Positions 42,673 to 51,131 are shown, counted from the first letter of the stretch. The stretch is DNA of 64,000 bases from Ferdinandcohnia sp036962685 (GCF_036962685.1 NZ_JBALOP010000027.1:31522-95521); one strand, 5' to 3'. Numbers and translations are program-made. The notes: a model not told the origin generated them from the sequence alone.

Positions 42673-43791
42673 ATGCAACGCATACTAAAAGAAATAATCC
42701 AATCATCTTCGGACAAAAAAATAACATATGAACAGTACATGAATACTGTCCTTTATCACGAAGAAAAAGGCTATTATATGAAAGATATGGAAAAGGTAGG
42801 AAAAAAAGGAGATTTCATCACTACTAGCAATATTTCCACTATTTTCGGCAAACTATTTGCAGCGATTTTTCATAAACTTATTTCGCTTGAAAAAGTTTCT
42901 CCGATTATCTGTGAAATTGGTGGAGGTAATGGCAGATTCGCAAAAGCAGTTCTGGACGAATTAAAGAATTCCTTCACAGATAGCTATCTGAAAATAACTT
43001 ACATAATGATTGAATCTAGTCCATACCACCGTCGTTTGCAGCATGAGCTTCTTCCAATTGGTGAAAAGGTTATCCAGTATCGTAGTATTGATGAGGCAAA
43101 AAAGAACTTTCCAGTATTGAATGGAATTCTATTTTCAAATGAACTGTTTGATGCGTTTCCAGTAAGAGTAGTCGAGAAACAAAAAGACACACTCTATGAG
43201 GTGAAAATCACGCTGAATAAGGAAGAACAGCTTTGTGAAATTCTTGAACCGCTTACTGATGAACGCATTATTCACTATTTAAACTTTAATACGATAAAGC
43301 TCGCTAATGGACAAAGATTTGAGGTCCCACTTCAAATGCTTTGTTATCTAGAGGAGTTAAATACATTTCTTGAAAATACGGTTATCTTTACGGTTGATTA
43401 CGGATATACAAATGAGGAGTGGATGGAGCCTGCTAGGAGGAAGGGAAGCCTTCGTGGTTACTACAAGCATCATTTAATCGACAATCCCCTTGAGCATCCT
43501 GGAGAAATGGATCTTACGACACATATTCATTTTGACACACTTATTTTAAAAGGTACAAAGCTTGGACTTGAATTTGTAAAGAAACTAAGACAGGATGAAT
43601 TTTTAATTGAGGCAGGGATACTAACATTTTTACAGGATAACTTTGACTCCAATCCTTTTTCGGAAAAAAGTAAACAAAATCGTGCGATTCGTTCTCTTAT
43701 TATGGATGGAGGAATGAGTGCTGCTTTTCATATACTCATCCAACAAAAAAACCTCAAAATAAATTGGGATTCTATTTTCCAAAGCAAATAA
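42673..43791 (+). CDS. Class I SAM-dependent methyltransferase (NDUFAF7/DUF185 family)
   Basis: A 372-residue member of the DUF185/COG1565 family, related to the mitochondrial arginine methyltransferase NDUFAF7. N-terminal ITYEQYMNTVLYHEEKGYYM; SAM motif ICEIGGGNGRFAKAVLDEL; YIMIESSPYHRRLQ; GILFSNELFDAFPVRVV; VIFTVDYGYTNEEW; GSLRGYYKHH; DLTTHIHFDTL. The bacterial substrate is unknown. ATG 42673 follows AAAGGTGAGC. In-frame sequence continues upstream into the gap, but the ribosome site and family start support this codon. Confidence 0.85.
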   Translation: MQRILKEIIQSSSDKKITYEQYMNTVLYHEEKGYYMKDMEKVGKKGDFITTSNISTIFGKLFAAIFHKLISLEKVSPIICEIGGGNGRFAKAVLDELKNSFTDSYLKITYIMIESSPYHRRLQHELLPIGEKVIQYRSIDEAKKNFPVLNGILFSNELFDAFPVRVVEKQKDTLYEVKITLNKEEQLCEILEPLTDERIIHYLNFNTIKLANGQRFEVPLQMLCYLEELNTFLENTVIFTVDYGYTNEEWMEPARRKGSLRGYYKHHLIDNPLEHPGEMDLTTHIHFDTLILKGTKLGLEFVKKLRQDEFLIEAGILTFLQDNFDSNPFSEKSKQNRAIRSLIMDGGMSAAFHILIQQKNLKINWDSIFQSK

Positions 43792-43820
43792 AAAAAGCGA
43801 TGTTTCCATCGCTTTTTTTA
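43790..43820. terminator. Bidirectional terminator
   Basis: Perfect stem AAAAAAGCGATG/CATCGCTTTTTT with loop TTTC, shared by the converging methyltransferase and DUF2626 genes. Confidence 0.92.
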
Positions 43821-44060
43821 ATGACCTCCGCCAAGCGGCATCATAAATGTGGTGTAGTAAGAGAAGGCACAAAAGAAAACAGTTAAATATGCGCCAAACA
43901 CGTAAATATACATTCTTTCAGACAATTTTAAATAGCTTAAAAGGACGAAAAATCCGGTTTGTGCAAAGAAAATTAGTGCTAGAACATCCATACCACCAAC
44001 GTAGAACATTACAGAAAAGATACCTGTCCAAAAACCTAAAACTCGGTACATACGTTCCAT
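43818..44060 (-). CDS. yqgY: DUF2626 membrane protein (YqgY)
   Basis: An 80-residue protein with three short hydrophobic helices: MERMYRVLGFWTGIFSVMFYVGG.., DVLALIFFAQTGFFVLLSYL and YIYVFGAYLTVFFCAFSYY. It ends FMMPLGGGH. Fits DUF2626/YqgY; function unknown. ATG 44060 follows AAGGGAGGGAAATATACAT. Confidence 0.88.
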   Translation of the reverse strand: MERMYRVLGFWTGIFSVMFYVGGMDVLALIFFAQTGFFVLLSYLKLSERMYIYVFGAYLTVFFCAFSYYTTFMMPLGGGH

Positions 44061-44137
44061 ATGTATATTTCCCTCCCTTGTAAATGATGAACACTCACTT
44101 TTCTTATTATAATGTAACGATTACATAAATGTAAACA

Positions 44138-44830
44138 TTACTTTGCGACAATTGCGTGATAACTGCAAGAATTACATCCAAGAATGATGTTTTCTGACTC
44201 TTCTAGAACCACATCGTCAAATAGTAAATCAAACATTCCTCTTAGAAAGGCATGATGCATCCCGCAAACCGCTTCAAAATTTTCTTGAGCAATTTCTTTA
44301 AAAGGACAATTGTTGATTTTTAAAAAGATTTTTGTCTTCTCCTTATTATGGTCTAAATCTGGATAAAAACCCGCAACCGTGGATGCCTTTTTTAAAATTT
44401 CTAGCTTTTGTTCAAAGGTAAGCTCATGAATAGAAACTGGAATTTGATGATTGACTAGCTCTTCACCAAATCGTCTGCCTGTTAGTTCAAGTGCTTTTTT
44501 ACCTACATCCCCAAGTGTCGCCATAGTTTCAATTGCAATTTTTGAAAGTAACTGATAATCGCGATATGGGAAATTAATTTGAATATGATCGTTTGATAAA
44601 CGATAAAGACGACTTGGTCTGCCGCCTTTTCCAGTTTTCTTAGCTTCAGAAACAAGCATATTTACATCTTCAAGCTTCGTTAAATGAAGTCTTGCTACAT
44701 TCGGATGGATTTCAAATTCTTCTGCAATTTCCTGTACGGTTACCTCTTCATTTTGTTTAATAATAAATTGATAAATATAATAACGTGTTGGATCTGCTAA
44801 AACGTTTGTTATCTTTAGTGTTTGTTCCAC
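44138..44830 (-). CDS. Winged-helix regulator with predicted Fe-S binding C-terminus
   Basis: A 230-residue transcription regulator. The N-terminal winged helix (ADPTRYYIYQFIIKQNEEVTVQEIAEEFEIHPNVARLHLTKLE .. GGRPSRLYRLS) is of the ArsR/DeoR type. The C-terminal domain carries spaced cysteines (NNCPFKEIA, AVCGMHHAF, LGCNSCSYH), the layout of SufR-like regulators that hold a [4Fe-4S] cluster. Cluster binding and target genes are inferred. The start is GTG 44830, eight bases after AAGGAG; ATG 44836 is too close to it. A perfect palindrome overlaps its likely promoter (44893-44910). Confidence 0.82.
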   Translation of the reverse strand: MEQTLKITNVLADPTRYYIYQFIIKQNEEVTVQEIAEEFEIHPNVARLHLTKLEDVNMLVSEAKKTGKGGRPSRLYRLSNDHIQINFPYRDYQLLSKIAIETMATLGDVGKKALELTGRRFGEELVNHQIPVSIHELTFEQKLEILKKASTVAGFYPDLDHNKEKTKIFLKINNCPFKEIAQENFEAVCGMHHAFLRGMFDLLFDDVVLEESENIILGCNSCSYHAIVAK

Positions 44831-44853
44831 CGTCATCACTCCTTGAGACCCTA

Positions 44854-44910
44854 TGTTACTCTCATTATAGTACAGTTAAATACCATCAATAAGTGATTTA
44901 TATCACTTGT
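44854..44910 (-). promoter_or_regulatory. Promoter of the Fe-S regulator with an overlapping palindromic operator
   Basis: On the minus strand a TATAAT -10 box lies near 44866-44871, with a weak TTATTG or TATTGA -35 about 17 bases upstream. AAGTGATTTATATCACTT (44893-44910), a perfect 18-bp palindrome with GTGA-N6-TCAC core as in Fnr/CRP-type sites, directly abuts the -35. Autoregulation or control by an Fnr-type protein is inferred. Confidence 0.6.
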
Positions 44911-45030
44911 AGGTAAAAGTTCACAAAACTACAAGGAATTTTACAGTATGATCAGCATACTTTTCATGTTAGGCACATATAATGTATTGATTCCTCCTAA
45001 TGATAGATAAAAATCTTTAATCGCTTTTGA

Positions 45031-45063
45031 AAAATACAACCATAATGGCAGTGGTTGTATTTT
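45031..45063. terminator. Stem-loop with T run upstream of comGA
   Basis: Twelve-bp stem AAAATACAACCA/TGGTTGTATTTT, then T. No gene clearly ends here on the plus strand; it may protect comG from read-through or end an unrecognised transcript. Confidence 0.6.
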
Positions 45064-45065
45064 TT

Positions 45066-45194
45066 ATTTTATTCAGTAGACTGCAACTGAATAAAATAAA
45101 AAGCCTCCGGCGGATGCCACAGATTTTTTAGAGGAAACTTTTCGAGCAGGGCTCGAAAAAAATCTGGGCACAAATACGTAAAAGCGTATTTGAT
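45066..45194 (+). repeat. Family A structured dispersed repeat, copy A7 (short)
   Basis: Opening stem ATTTTATTCAGT/ACTGAATAAAAT (45066-45077, 45086-45097), then AAAAAGCCTCCGGCGGATGCC. The centre is a perfect hairpin TTTTCGAGC-agg-GCTCGAAAA in place of the long module. CAGATTTTT pairs with AAATCTGG. Closing hairpin CAAATACG-taaaag-CGTATTTG. It lies 125 bases before comGA, in the region where the comG promoter is expected. Confidence 0.9.
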
Positions 45195-45319
45195 TGTATT
45201 GTTTAAATATTGTTCACATAATGTTCATAAATATTTTTCGAAAAAAGAAGGAGTTTGTAGATTTTTGTTGAAATATGATACCTGCAAGAGAAAAATTAAT
45301 TAAGAGGAGAGTGAAGTAT

Positions 45320-46393
45320 TTGAGCGAAATTGAACAACTCGGTGATCAACTGATTGAGGACGCTTGGTCAATGAGTGCATCTGATATTCATTTTGTTCCG
45401 AAAATCAATGATGCCATGATTCAATATCGGCTTGACAGTGATTTATTTAACAAGCAAACAATCCCAAAAGATGTTTGCGAACGCTTGATATCCCATTATA
45501 AATTCCTAGCTGGAATGGATATTGGAGAAAGGAGAAGACCACAAAACGGTGCGATTACCCTAAATCTCAAAGGCGTAACCATTAACCTTCGATTGTCTAC
45601 ACTGCCCACACCCTACAACGAAAGTCTAGTCATACGTATTCTACCCGAAACACCATCTTATTCTCTTGCAAATCTATCACTTTTTCCGGATATGACAACT
45701 AAATTGCTTTCACTTTTAAAGCATTCACACGGGCTCATTATATTCACTGGTCCAACAGGCTCGGGAAAATCTACCACCCTTTATTCCTTATTGCACGCAA
45801 CAAAGAAGCTTTTCAATCGAAATATCATTACATTAGAAGATCCAATCGAAAAACGAAGCGAAGATGTTTTACAGGTTCAGGTGAACGAAAAAGCAGGCAT
45901 CACGTATGCACATGGCTTAAAGGCAATTTTGCGACATGACCCGGACATCATTATGGTCGGCGAAATAAGAGATACGGAAACGGCAAAAATTGCCGTAAGG
46001 GCTGCGTTGACTGGCCATTTAGTCCTAAGTACGATGCATACTCGAGACACAAAGGGAGCGATTTATCGGCTTTTAGAATTTGATGTGTCATTACAGGAAA
46101 TCGAACAAACCTTAATTGCAATCGCCGCACAACGACTTGTAGACCTCAAATGTCCGTACTGTGAAGGAAAATGCACACCGCTTTGTAAAAAGTATCGCAA
46201 GGTAAGAAGAGTTGGGGTCTATGAGCTTTTAAATGGACATGCCTTAACAGAAGTAATGAAAGAAGCACGAGGTGAAAAGTGCGAGTATCGCTATGAACAA
46301 TTAAAGGATGTCATCAAAAAAGGAATTGCTCTAGGATACTTATATCCGGATGCGTTAGAAAGATGGGTCGTTAATGATCAGGAAAAGAAATAA
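45320..46393 (+). CDS. comGA: Competence pilus assembly ATPase ComGA
   Basis: A 357-residue traffic ATPase (GspE/PulE family) that powers assembly of the DNA-uptake pseudopilus. N-terminal ASDIHFVPK, then DIGERRRPQNGAITL, RLSTLPTPYNESLVIRILP, Walker A FTGPTGSGKSTTLYSL, Asp box TLEDPIEKR, Walker B DPDIIMVGEIRDTETA, His box GHLVLSTMHTRDTKGAIYRL and a Cys-rich CPYCEGKCTPLC zinc site. TTG 45320 follows AGAGGAGAG and gives the B. subtilis length; ATG 45275 would add 15 basic residues. First gene of comGA-GG. Confidence 0.94.
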   Translation: MSEIEQLGDQLIEDAWSMSASDIHFVPKINDAMIQYRLDSDLFNKQTIPKDVCERLISHYKFLAGMDIGERRRPQNGAITLNLKGVTINLRLSTLPTPYNESLVIRILPETPSYSLANLSLFPDMTTKLLSLLKHSHGLIIFTGPTGSGKSTTLYSLLHATKKLFNRNIITLEDPIEKRSEDVLQVQVNEKAGITYAHGLKAILRHDPDIIMVGEIRDTETAKIAVRAALTGHLVLSTMHTRDTKGAIYRLLEFDVSLQEIEQTLIAIAAQRLVDLKCPYCEGKCTPLCKKYRKVRRVGVYELLNGHALTEVMKEARGEKCEYRYEQLKDVIKKGIALGYLYPDALERWVVNDQEKK

Positions 46394-47414
46394 AAATTGG
46401 ACCTTAAAGGACCAATCCTTATATCTAGGCAGAATCGGGGATTTGCTTGAACAAGGTTATTCTTTTGAACAAGCATCAAAATTTTTGCTCTTTCAGCTTC
46501 CGAAAAAGCATAGCAGCGATATTGAAGCGATTATTGAAAGCTGTAAACAAGGTGATTCTTTATATACAGCGTTTAGCAAAGTAGGGTTTCACAAGGATGT
46601 CTTAAGTTATATCTATTTTGCAGAAAAGCATGGTGATGTCTCGTTTGCCCTTCGTGAAGGAAGTGCAATGCTCCAAAGAAAACTTAACCATCTTGAAAAG
46701 GGAAAGAAACTTATTCGCTATCCATTAGCTCTTTTGGTATTTGTTGGCTTTATGTTCACAATGATTGAAACAATTCTTTTGCCCCAATTTGAAAGTTTAT
46801 TTACCTCCATGAGTTATGAACAAACGCTGATTTCTAAGCTTTTATTAAGGCTCCCTGAACTAAATCGATATTTAATCCTCATTATCGGTTTACTATTAAT
46901 AATTAGCCTCGCGTACTATTTTCTTCATTTTCAAAAACGTACTCCCGTTGAAAAAATGAAGCTACTATTAAAGATTCCTATTTTAAAAAAGATAATGATT
47001 ATGCTTAATTCCCATTTCTTTTCCGTACAGCTTAGCAATTTGTTAAAGGGTGGGTTATCGATTTTGCAAGCCTTAACCATGTTCGAACAGCAGCTACACT
47101 CGCCTTTTTTTCGAGAGGAAGCTAAGGAAATGAAAATGTTATTGCGAGCGGGTAACCGTTTCGACGAGATTCTAAAAATACGAGAATATTATGAGGCTGA
47201 TTTAGCGATGATCATTTTACATGGTCAATCCAACGGAAATTTAGCAAGCGAGCTCCAGCACTATAGCCAATATGTCATGGAAAAAGTTGAGGAAAAAATG
47301 ACGAGATTTTTAGCAATCGTACAACCAATCTTGTTTGCGATCATTGGAATTATTATCATGCTAATGTACGGCGCAATTATGGTTCCAATGTTTCAGCTTT
47401 TAAACGGAATATAG
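46374..47414 (+). CDS. comGB: Competence pilus membrane platform protein ComGB
   Basis: A 346-residue GspF/PilC family protein with two T2SSF domains, each about 110 residues, and three transmembrane helices (YPLALLVFVGFMFTMIETILL, YLILIIGLLLIISLAYYFL, FLAIVQPILFAIIGIIIMLMYGAIMVP). It anchors the pseudopilus and works with ComGA. ATG 46374 overlaps the comGA end by 20 bases; operon coupling. Confidence 0.92.
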   Translation: MIRKRNKNWTLKDQSLYLGRIGDLLEQGYSFEQASKFLLFQLPKKHSSDIEAIIESCKQGDSLYTAFSKVGFHKDVLSYIYFAEKHGDVSFALREGSAMLQRKLNHLEKGKKLIRYPLALLVFVGFMFTMIETILLPQFESLFTSMSYEQTLISKLLLRLPELNRYLILIIGLLLIISLAYYFLHFQKRTPVEKMKLLLKIPILKKIMIMLNSHFFSVQLSNLLKGGLSILQALTMFEQQLHSPFFREEAKEMKMLLRAGNRFDEILKIREYYEADLAMIILHGQSNGNLASELQHYSQYVMEKVEEKMTRFLAIVQPILFAIIGIIIMLMYGAIMVPMFQLLNGI

Positions 47415-47428
47415 AAAGGAAGTTTTAA

Positions 47429-47752
47429 ATGAAACTAAAGAATCAAAAGGGATTTACCCTTGTGGAAATGCTCGTTGTTTTATTAGTCGTTTCAATCTTG
47501 CTGTTGATAACTGTGCCGAATGTAACAAAGCATAATAGCGTTATAAAGGAAAAGGGCTGTCAGGCGATGATTAAAATGGTGGAGGCTCAGGTACAGGCTT
47601 ATGAGTTGGAAAAAGACAATGACAAATTATCATCATTGACTCCATTGGTTGCTGGAGGATATTTAAACGAGGTTCCAGCCTGTCCAAACGGAGACATAAT
47701 TAAGATGGATTCAAATGGTAAAGTTGTTCATGAAAAGCCCACTACGAGTTGA
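47429..47752 (+). CDS. comGC: Major competence pseudopilin ComGC
   Basis: A 107-residue prepilin. The cleavage site is KNQKG/FTLVEMLVVLLVVSI: cleaved after glycine by ComC, with the F+1 and E+5 typical of type IV pilins. The hydrophobic helix is followed by a soluble head with two cysteines (EKGCQAM, VPACPNG), which can form the intramolecular disulphide known for ComGC. ATG 47429 follows AGAAAGGAAGTTTTAA. Confidence 0.95.
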   Translation: MKLKNQKGFTLVEMLVVLLVVSILLLITVPNVTKHNSVIKEKGCQAMIKMVEAQVQAYELEKDNDKLSSLTPLVAGGYLNEVPACPNGDIIKMDSNGKVVHEKPTTS

Positions 47753-48182
47753 TGAAAATGGCTTCACCTTAATCGAAGCATTGTTAGTCCTATCCATCAT
47801 TATGATTATTTCCTCGATAAGTCTTCTACAGCTCAGACCACTACATGAATCGAAAAAAATGGATCAATTTCTGGAGCAGCTTCAAAACGATATTTTCTTA
47901 AGTCAGCAATATGCAATCAGCCATAGTGAGCCGACAAAACTTTACTTTAGTCCAAGTGAGTCTTTTTATCGTCTAACAAGGGGGAACTCTTACGAAGTCA
48001 TTTTTCTTAGAAAGGTTGACCCAGATATTCAAATTCAACTTATTTCACTTGGAGCAAATGTAGTTTTCACAAGTAATGGAAATATCCAACGGTCTGGTGA
48101 AATCCGATTTCGCTATAAGGAGAGCACCTATATCGTTATGTTCTTATTAGGAAAGGGTAGGTTCTATGTTACTAAAAGATAA
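47730..48182 (+). CDS. comGD: Minor competence pseudopilin ComGD
   Basis: A 150-residue prepilin with site DENG/FTLIEALLVLSIIMIIS and a mostly beta C-terminal head (QQYAISHSEPTKLYFSP, FYRLTRGNSYEVIFLRK). ATG 47730 overlaps comGC by 23 bases. The upstream ATG 47715 is possible but would lengthen the leader. Confidence 0.88.
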   Translation: MKSPLRVDENGFTLIEALLVLSIIMIISSISLLQLRPLHESKKMDQFLEQLQNDIFLSQQYAISHSEPTKLYFSPSESFYRLTRGNSYEVIFLRKVDPDIQIQLISLGANVVFTSNGNIQRSGEIRFRYKESTYIVMFLLGKGRFYVTKR

Positions 48183-48504
48183 GCGAGGATTTACGATGCT
48201 GGAGATGCTCCTTTCAGTTTCCATATGGTTGATGCTTTGTGTGACACTTCTGCCCCAGCTAATGCTTATTATGACAGAACGCCGAAACACAGATATTTTT
48301 AATATGGGATCTCAGCTGCTTTCTGAGGAGTTGCAAAAAGAGTATAACGGTGAATCTACGTTAAATAATGTAGAAAAAGACGGGGTTACCTATAAATTTT
48401 CGAAAAGCTTTAATGAGGGGCTTCAAAAATGGGAGTTATGTGTAAATTGGGAGGATAAGCTTTCAAAAACATATGAAAGATGTGGGTATGTAAATGGTGA
48501 GTAA
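48166..48504 (+). CDS. comGE: Minor competence pseudopilin ComGE
   Basis: A 112-residue prepilin-like protein with KDKRG/FTMLEMLLSVSIWLMLC, then a short head. Two cysteines near the end (ELCVNWED, YERCGYVN). Overlaps comGD by 17 bases and comGF by 11. Assigned by order in the operon; sequence similarity in this family is low. Confidence 0.85.
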   Translation: MLLKDKRGFTMLEMLLSVSIWLMLCVTLLPQLMLIMTERRNTDIFNMGSQLLSEELQKEYNGESTLNNVEKDGVTYKFSKSFNEGLQKWELCVNWEDKLSKTYERCGYVNGE

Positions 48505-48928
48505 TGAAAAGGGGTTTACATTTGTTGAGATGCTCGTAACCTTTTCAATCCTGCTTGTTATTCTTTCGTTTATTACACCTTTTCTTGGGATAGTGTTTCG
48601 GGAAAATGATGAACAATTTAACAAATTAGAATGGCAAATTTTAATTCAACAAATGAAAATGGAAATTCGAGAGGCGAGTGAAATTTCTGTATCTAGCAGT
48701 GAATATGTGTCTTTTAATAATCCAGCGGGTGATATAGTAAGCTTTGAAAAATACATGGATAAAATAAGAAGACGAGTAAATAAAAGGGGACATGAAATAT
48801 TACTTCAAAATATTACGGATGTCACATTTGAACTAAAAACGAATGGCTTTTTAATTACAGTTGTGACGGTTGATGGTAAAACGTATCAAGCACTGATTTC
48901 TTCCTTAACAACAGTGGAGGCTAAGTAG
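48494..48928 (+). CDS. comGF: Competence pseudopilus protein ComGF
   Basis: A 144-residue protein with SNEKG/FTFVEMLVTFSILLVILSFIT at the N-terminus, so it looks like a processed prepilin. The beta-rich C-terminus includes YVSFNNPAGDIVSFEKYMDKIRRRVN and VTFELKTNGFLITVVTVDGKTY, typical of ComGF. The start could be ATG 48494 or GTG 48497. Confidence 0.88.
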   Translation: MVSNEKGFTFVEMLVTFSILLVILSFITPFLGIVFRENDEQFNKLEWQILIQQMKMEIREASEISVSSSEYVSFNNPAGDIVSFEKYMDKIRRRVNKRGHEILLQNITDVTFELKTNGFLITVVTVDGKTYQALISSLTTVEAK

Positions 48929-48930
48929 AT

Positions 48931-49314
48931 ATGAAAAATGAAAAAGGTTTTATCCTACCAGTTACAATCGCAATTTCCTTTTTGTTTTTTCTCATTTTCA
49001 CTTCTCAAGTTAATGCGTACTTAACGGAAAAAGCCTTCTCGAAGGAAACGGAAGAAATACTAATTTTGGAGAATTTGATGCAGCTGGGAGTGGAAGACAT
49101 GAAAGCAAAATTGCGGGTTGATGTAGAAAGTGCAGAATTAACGGGTTCATTCAACTACCCGACAGGGGTCATTACTTACAATGTTTCACCCCTGTCGCCA
49201 ACAACATCGCAAATTATCCTGACATGTAAGACACCTATACATCGTAAAAGCAGTGCCCGTTTTGTGTACAATTATGAAACGAAAGAGATTAACTCTTGGT
49301 TTGATTTACGTTAA
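48931..49314 (+). CDS. comGG: Competence protein ComGG
   Basis: A 127-residue protein with KNEKG/FILPVTIAISFLFFLIFTSQV, a type IV pilin-like N-terminus lacking the usual E+5, as in ComGG. Last structural gene of the operon. ATG 48931 follows GTGGAGGCTAAGTAGAT. Confidence 0.87.
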   Translation: MKNEKGFILPVTIAISFLFFLIFTSQVNAYLTEKAFSKETEEILILENLMQLGVEDMKAKLRVDVESAELTGSFNYPTGVITYNVSPLSPTTSQIILTCKTPIHRKSSARFVYNYETKEINSWFDLR

Positions 49315-49432
49315 GAAAAATAAGATATTGAAAAAGTCTAGACTTGATTGTAGACGCCATTCTTTGATGGTTATATTTGCAAAAAGGTGGAAATAATAAC
49401 ACTGACGCTTTGAAAAAAGGGTAGGTGTTTTT

Positions 49433-49624
49433 ATGTCTACAAACGATTATGTAAAATTTGTAACCCAACAGTTTGTAAAGTTTATAGACCAGCCAAAAGA
49501 AGTCCGCAAGGCTACGAAGCAACAGCGTAAGGACGAACAGGCACCATTAACCAATCGATGGTTTGGCATTATGCCTCTTGCCGTTTCGCTCATGTTTAAA
49601 AAGAATAAAAAAAGAGAGAGCTGA
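49433..49624 (+). CDS. yqzE: YqzE family protein
   Basis: A 63-residue basic soluble protein: MSTNDYVKFVTQQFVKFIDQ, then PKEVRKATKQQRKDEQ and the conserved NRWFGIMPLAVSLMFKK. Fits YqzE, which follows comGG in B. subtilis and is often cotranscribed with it. Function unknown. ATG 49433 follows GGGTAGGTGTTTTT. Confidence 0.88.
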   Translation: MSTNDYVKFVTQQFVKFIDQPKEVRKATKQQRKDEQAPLTNRWFGIMPLAVSLMFKKNKKRES

Positions 49625-49650
49625 CAGTTTTGTTGTCGGCTCTCTTTTTG
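49609..49650. terminator. Terminator after comG-yqzE
   Basis: Stem AGAGAGCTGAC/GTCGGCTCTCT with A and T tracts at either side; it also lies at the end of the facing Gly/Tyr-rich gene. Confidence 0.88.
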
Positions 49651-49651
49651 C

Positions 49652-49849
49652 TTAGTACCAAAAACCTCCACCATATGGATAATACGGTGGGCCATAAAAT
49701 GGATAGCCGTATCCACCACCATAGAAATACGGATTGAGTAGAGCACTTCCAACAAGTCCTCCTACTAATCCACCAACAAAAGGTGCTCCCCAAAAAAATC
49801 GTCCCGGTCGGCCAAAACCAAAGCCATATGGTCTTCTATAAGGTCCCAT
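49652..49849 (-). CDS. Small Gly/Tyr-rich protein, coat-like
   Basis: A 65-residue protein with extreme composition: GPYRRPYGFGFGRPGRFFWG, a GGLVGGLVGSALL centre, then NPYFYGGGYGYPFYGPPYYP and GGGFWY. ATG 49849 follows AGGAGGTAATCAG, a near-perfect ribosome site, so it is surely translated. Such Gly-Tyr-Pro proteins are often spore-coat or surface components; that role is a guess. No signal peptide. Confidence 0.75.
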   Translation of the reverse strand: MGPYRRPYGFGFGRPGRFFWGAPFVGGLVGGLVGSALLNPYFYGGGYGYPFYGPPYYPYGGGFWY

Positions 49850-50107
49850 CTGATTACCTCCTATTTTGTGATATCTCCAATACGAGCACGGGATTTTTCT
49901 ATTTTCCGTGAAGTGGGCTAGAATTTGCTCCTTATTCTTGCCTCACTAACATGGATATGTAACCATAGGCCAGATGTAGTGGGCGTTTGTCTACCTTTTG
50001 AAAAATTATTTCTTTCACCCAGAATTCCCTTCACATCGTTTCTATTCACAAGATTTTGTTAGTATGATAGAGTAGTAGGTACTTAAAAAGTAGGAGTGAC
50101 AGGTTAG

Positions 50108-51130
50108 ATGACTACGAAAAAAGAAAAAATTGTTGATAAGTTGAATCGACCTCTACGTGATTTGCGCATTTCTGTCACAGATCAATGTAATTTCCGTTGC
50201 TCTTATTGTATGCCTAAAGAAATCTTTGGGGATGATTATCCATTCTTAAAGCAAGGGGAACTCTTATCCTTTTCTGAAATAGAAACTTTGACAAGAAGTT
50301 TTGTCAAAATGGGTGTGCAAAAGATTCGGTTAACCGGTGGAGAACCTTTAGTAAGAAAGAATGTCCATGAGCTTGTAGAGCGTTTAATTCATATAGAAGG
50401 TATTGAAGATCTTGCCCTTACAACAAACGGGGTGTTTTTACCGAAATATGCAAAACAATTAAAGGAAGCAGGACTTCAGCGTGTCAATGTAAGTCTTGAT
50501 GCGATTGAAAATGATATTTTCAAAGGGATGAATGGCCGTTCTGTTGGTGTGAAACCAGTATTAGCGGGAATTGAAGCTGCCCAGGAAGCGGGACTCCATG
50601 TGAAAATGAACATGGTCGTCCAAAAAGGTAAAAATGATTCGCAAATTTTACCGATGGCTCGTTTCTTTAAAGAAAAGGGAATAACGCTTCGTTTCATCGA
50701 ATTTATGGATGTTGGAACAACAAATGGCTGGAATTTCGACCAGGTTGTATCGAAAAAAGCGATACACGATCTTATAAACAATGAAATGCCATTGGAGCCA
50801 GTTGATGCCGATTATTTCGGAGAAGTAGCAAAAAGATATCGCTATGTAGGTACTGACGTGGAAATCGGCTTCATCTCCTCTGTTACGGAATCCTTCTGTT
50901 CAAGCTGTACAAGAGCGAGAATTTCTGCAGATGGTAAGATGTATACATGTTTATTTGCATCCAGTGGCCATGATTTAAGAACATTACTTCGTTCAGGTTC
51001 AACCGAAAGTGCTATTGATGAGGCGCTAAAATCAATTTGGCAGGCCCGACGTGACCGCTACTCAGATGAACGAACTGAGGAAACAGCAAAGAAACGTAAG
51101 AAAATTGAAATGTCCTATATCGGTGGATAA
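50108..51130 (+). CDS. moaA: GTP 3',8-cyclase MoaA
   Basis: Radical-SAM enzyme that starts molybdenum cofactor synthesis from GTP. First [4Fe-4S] cluster at C27-x3-C31-x2-C34 (TDQCNFRCSYCMPKE), SAM and substrate sites KIRLTGGEPLVRKN, LTTNGVFL and RVNVSLDA. The second cluster cysteines are in SFCSSCTRARISADGKMYTCLF, and the C-terminal Gly-Gly (SYIGG) needed for activity is present. 340 residues. ATG 50108 follows AGGAGTGACAGGTTAG. No other moa or moe gene lies in the window. Confidence 0.95.
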   Translation: MTTKKEKIVDKLNRPLRDLRISVTDQCNFRCSYCMPKEIFGDDYPFLKQGELLSFSEIETLTRSFVKMGVQKIRLTGGEPLVRKNVHELVERLIHIEGIEDLALTTNGVFLPKYAKQLKEAGLQRVNVSLDAIENDIFKGMNGRSVGVKPVLAGIEAAQEAGLHVKMNMVVQKGKNDSQILPMARFFKEKGITLRFIEFMDVGTTNGWNFDQVVSKKAIHDLINNEMPLEPVDADYFGEVAKRYRYVGTDVEIGFISSVTESFCSSCTRARISADGKMYTCLFASSGHDLRTLLRSGSTESAIDEALKSIWQARRDRYSDERTEETAKKRKKIEMSYIGG

Positions 51131-51131
51131 A

